Source: a virus
Reading direction: 5' to 3' (one strand)
IMG/VR virus record: IMGVR_UViG_3300008120_000879
Coordinates: 1-24,884 of that record
DNA length: 24,884 nt
The notes beneath the pieces are model-generated. The model made no database searches, was not told the DNA's origin, and was given only the letters and a program-made list of their open reading frames with translations. A program made the translations under genes and the position numbers. This document shows positions 20,906 to 24,884 of the stretch, in pieces (the first letter of the stretch is position 1; each line of letters begins with the position of its first letter).

Positions 20906-22559
20906 ATGTTCTTACAACCTTAACAGTTGCAGAAGTGGAATTGGCATCAGTTATTGTAATTAATAGTTTGTTAGTAACTGGTCCACCGCCTGGGATAAAA
21001 CTATCTGTAGTTATTGTATATGGGATAGTTCCTCCAGATTCTACTATTCCATACTGAACTATATCAAGGTCCACTGAAGTCATTAATGCTTTAAGTACTG
21101 TAACCTTAGACCCTTGCTTAATTTGAATTAAATATTCACAGGAGGAAAATTCTGATTGAACAAAAGAGTCTATGTCTGTAGCGCTTGTGGATGATACTGT
21201 TGTTGTTATAGTATCAATGTACGCTGTTGAGTCAACAGAAAGTCTCTCCGCATTTGCCGTTCCAGTAAATGTGGGACTGGCTAATCTTGCTATTGCTGAA
21301 TCAATATATGTTGATGATATAGAAGATCCTTGCCATGTGCCAGAGCCAATAGTTCCAAGTGTTGTGATATTTGAAGATCCCGCCCATGTTGATAGAGCCG
21401 TATTTTCAACATTTCCAAGGCCTACAGATGACTTATCTAATGTCTGCCATGACTTATCTCCCCGCCAATATTGGCTAGTTGTACCAGAAGTTATAGTTGG
21501 CTCTTTACCACTTAATGCCGTTGTAACCGTTGTTGCAAAATTGGCATCGTTTCCTAGTGCAGTTGCAAGTTCATTTAAAGTATCTAAAGTAGATGGAGCA
21601 GACGCTACAAGATTAGATATTTCGGTGCGAACAAAGGCTGTGGTAGCAATTTGTGTAGTATTAGTTGCTGCACTGGCGGTAGGTGCAGATGGAGTTCCAG
21701 TAAGTGTGGGGGATGATAAAGGTGCATATGTAGATAAGTCTATAGATCCCCATGAAACTACTGAACCATTAGTAGTTAAATACTTTCCTGAGTTACCGCT
21801 TTGGTTTGGAACTAATACGTCAATTGAAATATTGTCATAGTCTGGAAGATTTTCATTAGCGTCTACCCATATATCTCCTAGTTGTGGGGAGGCGGGTGCG
21901 TCGTTCTGGTAGAATACTTCAAATACCCCTCCCTCAACATTTTGATTTGTCCACAGTCCCGTGGCGGAATCATATTTTATAGACTGACCAGTAGTTGGGC
22001 TAGTTATTAATACATTGTGTAGTTCTTCTAACTCATATCCATTTTGTACTTTAACAAAAATTTTCCCAGAAGACGCATTACTTTTTAAACAGTATCCTAT
22101 AAATACAGAATGGTTTGGAGGAGTTGGTTTAGTTTGAGTAATTAATCCAGCAGTTGTTGATAGCCATAAAGCAGATCCTTCTGTAAAAGAAGACGTATCA
22201 ACATTTGAAACTGCCCCAAATGTCGTTACAAATCCTTCTGCACCGTTGGTAATATTTTCAGAAACGACTCCAAATGTTTTTGATGATGTTGTTTCAGAAG
22301 ATGCAGATGCCTTAGATATACTAGGTCTTTGTCCCTGGGCTCCAGAAATATATACAACGGTGCCTTTTGTTAAAGTAGACCCAGTTCCGTTATAGCATAA
22401 AGATACTTCTTCCTGACCAACAGGAAGTTTAACATTTCCACCTTTAAGACCTACCTCAAGGGTGCCCTCTCCATCGTTCCACGCTATTGCTCTTTCTGGA
22501 GTAGAAGCGGTACTAATAGTTCCAGTTAGGTCTATTGGGTTAAAGAATCTCTTAGCCAT
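20895..22559 (-). CDS. Phage tail fibre protein, 554 aa, with fibre repeats
   Basis: N-terminus 'MAKRFFNPIDL', shared in form with the 350-aa fibre (MAKRFLVSLDL). Residues 50-185 form a beta domain often found in phage fibres (STLTKGTVVYISGAQGQRPS ... VFIGYCLKSNASSGKIFVKV, then QNGYELEELHNV). 'FYQNDAPASPQLGDIWVDAN' (216-235) is a spacer, then 'QSGNSGKYLTTNGSVVSWG' (253-271), a Phage_fiber_2-type repeat 'SPTLTGTPSAPTASAATNTT' (283-302), a 'LDTLNELATALGNDANFATT' repeat (325-344) and 'TSQYWRGDKSWQTLDKSSVG' (about 360-379). The C-terminal 100 residues are a distinct beta domain ending 'SATVKVVRTSVV'. SD AAGGAG lies 5 nt before the ATG. Probably a trimeric fibre contacting the host. A long hairpin precedes the SD. 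Confidence 0.88.
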   Translation of the reverse strand: MAKRFFNPIDLTGTISTASTPERAIAWNDGEGTLEVGLKGGNVKLPVGQEEVSLCYNGTGSTLTKGTVVYISGAQGQRPSISKASASSETTSSKTFGVVSENITNGAEGFVTTFGAVSNVDTSSFTEGSALWLSTTAGLITQTKPTPPNHSVFIGYCLKSNASSGKIFVKVQNGYELEELHNVLITSPTTGQSIKYDSATGLWTNQNVEGGVFEVFYQNDAPASPQLGDIWVDANENLPDYDNISIDVLVPNQSGNSGKYLTTNGSVVSWGSIDLSTYAPLSSPTLTGTPSAPTASAATNTTQIATTAFVRTEISNLVASAPSTLDTLNELATALGNDANFATTVTTALSGKEPTITSGTTSQYWRGDKSWQTLDKSSVGLGNVENTALSTWAGSSNITTLGTIGSGTWQGSSISSTYIDSAIARLASPTFTGTANAERLSVDSTAYIDTITTTVSSTSATDIDSFVQSEFSSCEYLIQIKQGSKVTVLKALMTSVDLDIVQYGIVESGGTIPYTITTDSFIPGGGPVTNKLLITITDANSTSATVKVVRTSVV

Positions 22560-22570
22560 TATTCTCCTTA

Positions 22571-22606
22571 TGTGATTAGGTGGGGGCTTTTGCCCCCACC
22601 TTCACA
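22571..22606 (-). terminator. Very stable stem-loop between two fibre genes (terminator, attenuator or RNA-stability element)
   Basis: On the minus strand the arms AGGTGGGGGC and GCCCCCACCT pair over 10 bp around an AAAA loop. After a 2-nt bulge the flanking TGTGA pairs with TCACA for 5 more bp. It starts 4 nt after the stop of the 350-aa gene and ends 2 nt before the AAGGAG SD of the 554-aa gene. There is no U-run after it on the coding strand, so classical termination would be weak. Partial termination, mRNA 3'/5' end protection or setting fibre ratios are alternatives. Confidence 0.45.
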
Positions 22607-22609
22607 AAA

Positions 22610-23662
22610 TTATCCTACTATTACAGCCTTGTAGTTCACTCCTGTTGTTGGAGCAGAAACAAATCTGACTACTATAGCATTAGTAGTTGATCTTTCTATG
22701 TCTACTTCTACTGTGTCATAAGGTGATGCAGCATCGTATACTTGAACCTGTACTTCTCTTGTACCAAGGTTATGTGTAATTGTAAATGCTGTAGTAGAAG
22801 AATCTCCAGTAATGTCACCAGAAACTTTTCTAACCATATTATAGAATGCTGAACCATTGTTTGTAAATGTCCAGGAGTCTGTAGTTTCATTCCATAGAAT
22901 AGAAACATTTGCAGAATCTCCACGCTCTACTTCAAGACCCGCATCAAGGGATGGGGCTCCAGTAACGCCCTTGTTAAGAAGAACAACATTGTCTTCTACT
23001 TCAAGTGTGGCGGTATTAAGTGTGGTCGTTGTTCCATCTACTGTTAGATTTCCAGAAACAACTAAATTGTTGTTAACTGTAGTGTTTCCTGTAGCAGCAC
23101 CAATTGATAGTGTTGTTGCAGCACCACCGATATTCAATGTAGTTGCATTTGCATTAAACAATGATGCTGTGGTAGCAGTAGTTGTAACATCTCCACCATT
23201 AACAGCAGCATCGCCAGTTAATGTAATTCCTGCAAATGATGGTGAGTCAGAAGTTCCAACTGCCTGACCAATTGATACTGTAGGAGACCATCCCTCTCCA
23301 GCAGTACCAGTAACAGTTACGCCAGTTCCACCAGTTATATCGTTAACATAATTTCCAGTTGTATCTGTACCTAAGGCGACAGAATTAGCAGCAACAGTTG
23401 TTTCTATTGAAATAGTTCCACTAGAGACATTGCCTGTTCCAGTTACATCCCCCGTTAATGTAACAGTAGAAGCAGCGCTTCCTCCAATTGCTAATGGTTG
23501 CCATGCTGTACCATCGTAAATCTTTAATCTGTTATTAGTTGAATCAAAGTAGACCCGACCCTTTACGCCAGTAGGCTCTGAAGCCGCAGGCAAATTCTGA
23601 ATTACGGCATTCTGCAATTCATTGGTGCCGAGGTCTAAACTAACTAAAAATCTTTTAGCCAT
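22610..23662 (-). CDS. Phage tail fibre protein, cyanophage-like, 350 aa
   Basis: N-terminus 'MAKRFLVSLDLGTNELQNAV' with 'GVKGRVYFDSTNNRLKIYDG' (33-52) and 'TAWQPLA' is the typical docking section of cyanophage fibres. The shaft is repetitive and Thr/Gly/Val rich ('VTLTGDVTGTGNVSSGTISI', 'TATTASLFNANATTLNIGGA'), then 'NLTVDGTTTTLNTATLEVED', 'NVVLLNKGVTGAPSLDAGLE' and 'VERGDSANVSILWNETTDSW' (about 205-268). The C-terminal tip 'TAFTITHNLGTREVQVQVYD' ... 'VEVDIERSTTNAIVVRFVSA' is widely shared in T4-like cyanophages. SD GAGGTGG is 8 nt from ATG, and there is a 15-nt gap from the collagen-like gene. Function: receptor-binding tail fibre; exact position on the tail unknown. Confidence 0.87.
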   Translation of the reverse strand: MAKRFLVSLDLGTNELQNAVIQNLPAASEPTGVKGRVYFDSTNNRLKIYDGTAWQPLAIGGSAASTVTLTGDVTGTGNVSSGTISIETTVAANSVALGTDTTGNYVNDITGGTGVTVTGTAGEGWSPTVSIGQAVGTSDSPSFAGITLTGDAAVNGGDVTTTATTASLFNANATTLNIGGAATTLSIGAATGNTTVNNNLVVSGNLTVDGTTTTLNTATLEVEDNVVLLNKGVTGAPSLDAGLEVERGDSANVSILWNETTDSWTFTNNGSAFYNMVRKVSGDITGDSSTTAFTITHNLGTREVQVQVYDAASPYDTVEVDIERSTTNAIVVRFVSAPTTGVNYKAVIVG

Positions 23663-23677
23663 TTATTTTTCCACCTC

Positions 23678-23998
23678 TCATGATAAATATGCCTTTCCAG
23701 CGAAAGGATCTCTAAATGTTGCCACTAGAGTATTTGCGTTGATAAATTGGTAATTTCCGATTACCGCGCTTCCCGCAGAGTCAACGATCTCTACATTTGG
23801 GAAGAATCCTAAATTATGGTTTATTGTCCATGTATTTGAAGCAGTTCCTTGAACATGCGTATAGGCTCCAATTCCTGGGTCTCCCTGTGGACCTTGTATT
23901 CCCTGTGGACCTTGAACTCCTTGTGGGCCTTGAACTCCAGAGGCCCCAACAATAACATTGTTTTCAACTCTCTCTACAATTACTCTTTGCTCTGTCAT
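23678..23998 (-). CDS. Small collagen-like tail protein, 106 aa
   Basis: Residues 21-44 are eight Gly-X-Y triplets (GVQGPQGVQGPQGIQGPQ, then GDPGIG), which should form a short collagen-like triple helix. The N-terminal 18 residues (MTEQRVIVERVENNVIVG) would dock. Residues 50-106 are a small tip domain 'NTWTINHNLGFFPNVEIVDS' ... 'NANTLVATFRDPFAGKAYLS', the same fold signature as the tip of the 350-aa fibre. Pro falls in the X position of GPQ triplets and, in GDP, in the Y position that collagen prolyl-4-hydroxylases prefer. It overlaps the upstream gene by 4 nt (ATGA). Likely a minor fibre or adaptor. A collagen-like phage protein in a genome with six P4H-like enzymes is notable. Confidence 0.82.
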   Translation of the reverse strand: MTEQRVIVERVENNVIVGASGVQGPQGVQGPQGIQGPQGDPGIGAYTHVQGTASNTWTINHNLGFFPNVEIVDSAGSAVIGNYQFINANTLVATFRDPFAGKAYLS

Positions 23999-24336
23999 CG
24001 TACCACCGCTGCGGATACTGAAAGATATCCTTTAAGAATTGTAGTTTGCTGACCAGTTTGGCTTGTAATTTGCAACTGATATGCAGCACTTGGAGTAGTA
24101 AACTTTCTTGTTTGAGCAGGAGTGAATGTAATTGTCAATTCTCCATTTGGCCCATCTATTGTTATTCCACTGGATGTTGTTACCGATGCACAAAGAATCT
24201 TACCCGCTGGCTCGTTTCTTACGTCCATGCGAGCGGTATAATTAGTTAAATTTATATCTGTACCATTAGGATTTTGATACGTTACCTTTATTGAAAACGT
24301 ATCTCCCTGGACAACTTTAAAATTAACTTCTTCCAT
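23995..24336 (-). CDS. Ig-like/BppU-type phage structural protein, 113 aa
   Basis: Single beta-sandwich domain. 'FKVVQGDTFSIKVTYQNPNG' (6-25), 'TDINLTNYTARMDVRNEPAG', 'SGITIDGPNGELTITFTPAQ' (about 60-79), 'AAYQLQITSQTGQQTTILKG' and 'YLSVSAAVVR'. This pattern (QGD-T/S-F ... INLTGYTA-x-M-x-V-R ... G-x-x-x-L-x-G-x-x-x-V-x-x-x-V-x-R) is frequent in small phage proteins encoded at the start of fibre clusters and resembles the N-terminal domain of baseplate upper protein BppU. The attachment role is inference. First gene after the terminator and promoter at 24361-24410, with SD AAAGAGGTG 8 nt before ATG, so it begins the fibre transcription unit. Confidence 0.75.
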   Translation of the reverse strand: MEEVNFKVVQGDTFSIKVTYQNPNGTDINLTNYTARMDVRNEPAGKILCASVTTSSGITIDGPNGELTITFTPAQTRKFTTPSAAYQLQITSQTGQQTTILKGYLSVSAAVVR

Positions 24337-24344
24337 ATAATATG

Positions 24345-24353
24345 CACCTCTTT
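24345..24353 (-). promoter_or_regulatory. Strong ribosome binding site of the first fibre-cluster gene
   Basis: AAAGAGGTG on the minus strand, complementary to the 16S anti-SD, 8 nt upstream of ATG 24336. It contrasts with the SD-less starts elsewhere in the window. Confidence 0.75.
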
Positions 24354-24360
24354 ACAATAA

Positions 24361-24369
24361 ATTATAACA
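24361..24369 (-). promoter_or_regulatory. Extended -10 promoter (TGT-TATAAT) of fibre cluster 1
   Basis: A perfect TATAAT preceded by TGn on the minus strand. No -35 match to TTGACA lies at 16-18 nt. Transcription would start about 17-18 nt before the SD-bearing start at 24336, directly after the terminator at 24391-24410. That makes a clean boundary between the lysin gene and the tail-fibre operon. Confidence 0.6.
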
Positions 24370-24390
24370 TCTATCAGGTCTAATACAGAA

Positions 24391-24410
24391 AGCCCGTCGA
24401 TTGACGGGCT
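24391..24410 (-). terminator. Rho-independent-type terminator after the lysin gene
   Basis: Perfect 8-bp stem AGCCCGTC/GACGGGCT with a 4-nt loop. It is followed on the minus strand by TTCTGTATT, an interrupted U-tract that joins the last T of the stem. It sits 18 nt after the stop of the partial gene. The stem is palindromic, so it may also work in the other direction. Confidence 0.7.
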
Positions 24411-24428
24411 GACTGCATATTTAAGTAT

Positions 24429-24884
24429 TTATGGCTTATCTGCACCAAATAATTTAATCCATGTTGTCTTATTTGGAAGACCATCTTGTCTGTCTGGATT
24501 AATTCCAATTTGTGCTTGATACCTCTGAACTGCTTTTATTGGATACTTTTGAGTACCTAATGCTAATGGTTTTATTTTTAGCACTCCAACATCATATAGT
24601 CTACAGGCTACTCTCCAGGCTGCCTTATTAGCAATGCCATCAGTATAAGCCTTAAGCGCTGCGGTACGAGAAGGAATAGTTCCATCCCACATAACTGGCT
24701 TCATACGCAACTTAACTTGATTTCTCCAATATGGGGCGTTGTATGGAGACGGTGTTGAACTTCCTGGATATTCTTTCCAGGCACCATCTATTGTGTCATT
24801 CTTGCGGCCCACACTTGGAGATGGTCCATTAGGATTCCATCCATGGCATCCATCTGTGTAGCATTTATGCGTTCCAATTGACTT
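24429..24884 (-). CDS. C-terminal part of a probable endolysin/cell-wall-binding protein (151 residues; 5' end outside the window)
   Basis: The frame is open to the window edge. A GTG at 24812 could be mistaken for the start, but 24 codons before it stay in frame and encode 'CYTDGCHGWNPNGPSPS', so the gene begins outside. The last third, 'KYPIKAVQRYQAQIGINPDR' with 'DGLPNKTTWIKLFG', has the look of a peptidoglycan-binding repeat (AVQRYQ ... G-I-x-x-D-G-x-x-x-x-x-T-W-x-x-L). Before it lies 'RTAALKAYTDGIANKAAWRV' with 'ACRLYDVGVLK', a similar helical unit. The catalytic domain is not visible, so lysin is an inference; a virion cell-wall protein is the alternative. It ends just before a terminator. 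Confidence 0.6.
   Translation of the reverse strand, partial: KSIGTHKCYTDGCHGWNPNGPSPSVGRKNDTIDGAWKEYPGSSTPSPYNAPYWRNQVKLRMKPVMWDGTIPSRTAALKAYTDGIANKAAWRVACRLYDVGVLKIKPLALGTQKYPIKAVQRYQAQIGINPDRQDGLPNKTTWIKLFGADKP

Noticed and set aside
21172-21840. Long plus-strand open frame (222 aa) opposite the 554-aa fibre gene
   Set aside because: Its sequence is low-complexity Val/Ala/Ser, it has no SD, and the minus-strand frame encodes recognisable fibre repeats. It is a shadow of a Thr/Ser-rich gene.
22857-23267. Plus-strand open frame of 136 aa opposite the 350-aa fibre
   Set aside because: No start signal, no recognisable domain, and full overlap with a strongly supported fibre gene.
24429-24812. 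Complete 127-aa gene starting at the GTG 24812
   Set aside because: The same frame stays open to the window edge with plausible coding sequence and there is no SD at that GTG, so it is the end of a longer gene.
1-24884. tRNA genes, diversity-generating retroelement, insertion sequences, integrase or att sites
   Set aside because: No cloverleaf, reverse transcriptase, transposase or recombinase sequence was seen, and all gaps between genes are under about 100 bases.

Overview
This window is a continuous stretch of a tailed-phage genome. Every gene I can support lies on the minus strand, so transcription runs from high to low coordinates. The DNA is AT-rich, genes are packed with 4-nt ATGA, 1-nt TAATG or 8-11 nt overlaps, and no intergenic gap exceeds about 100 bases. 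Many structural proteins resemble the adhesin/tail proteins of T4-like cyanophages and related freshwater phages: fibre repeats, the GTREV-type C-terminus, the YFRYQSGKG protein, FQIDG-PRW proteins, and many 2-oxoglutarate/Fe(II) oxygenases. The portal protein instead looks PBSX-like. Three starts have a TATAAT-like box exactly 6 nt upstream and no Shine-Dalgarno (SD) sequence, which suggests leaderless mRNAs and would fit, but does not prove, an actinobacterial host. Host assignment is inference.

Layout in transcription order. (1) 24884-24429: C-terminal part of a probable cell-wall-binding lysin, then a terminator hairpin and an extended -10 promoter. (2) 24336-19285: first fibre cluster, holding a BppU-like/Ig-like protein, a small collagen-like protein, two large fibre proteins separated by a very stable hairpin, a FQIDG-PRW protein and a Cys-rich protein. 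(3) 19285-15453: small paralogous proteins around a zinc-ribbon protein, then enzyme cassette I: two cupin-like paralogues, a Gnt1-like GlcNAc transferase and one 2OG-Fe(II) hydroxylase. (4) 15413-9845: second fibre cluster, holding a fibre-repeat protein, a large structural protein split by a frameshift, a second FQIDG-PRW protein, and a FN3 / Pro-Phe repeat / degenerate Hint protein. (5) 9827-4914: enzyme cassette II, with five 2OG-Fe(II) hydroxylases, one DUF6065-like protein and one more cupin-like paralogue. (6) 4914-1052: an unknown protein and a giant LamG/carbohydrate-binding adhesin. (7) 992-1: a small conserved protein and the N-terminal 220 residues of the portal protein, which opens the head module.

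The most striking feature is six divergent prolyl-4-hydroxylase-like enzymes, a glycosyltransferase of the family that modifies hydroxyproline on Skp1, and four conserved cupin-like proteins, all interleaved with fibre genes. Two of the fibre proteins carry proline-rich or collagen-like repeats. I propose, as inference, a phage-encoded hydroxylation-plus-glycosylation system acting on its own adhesins.
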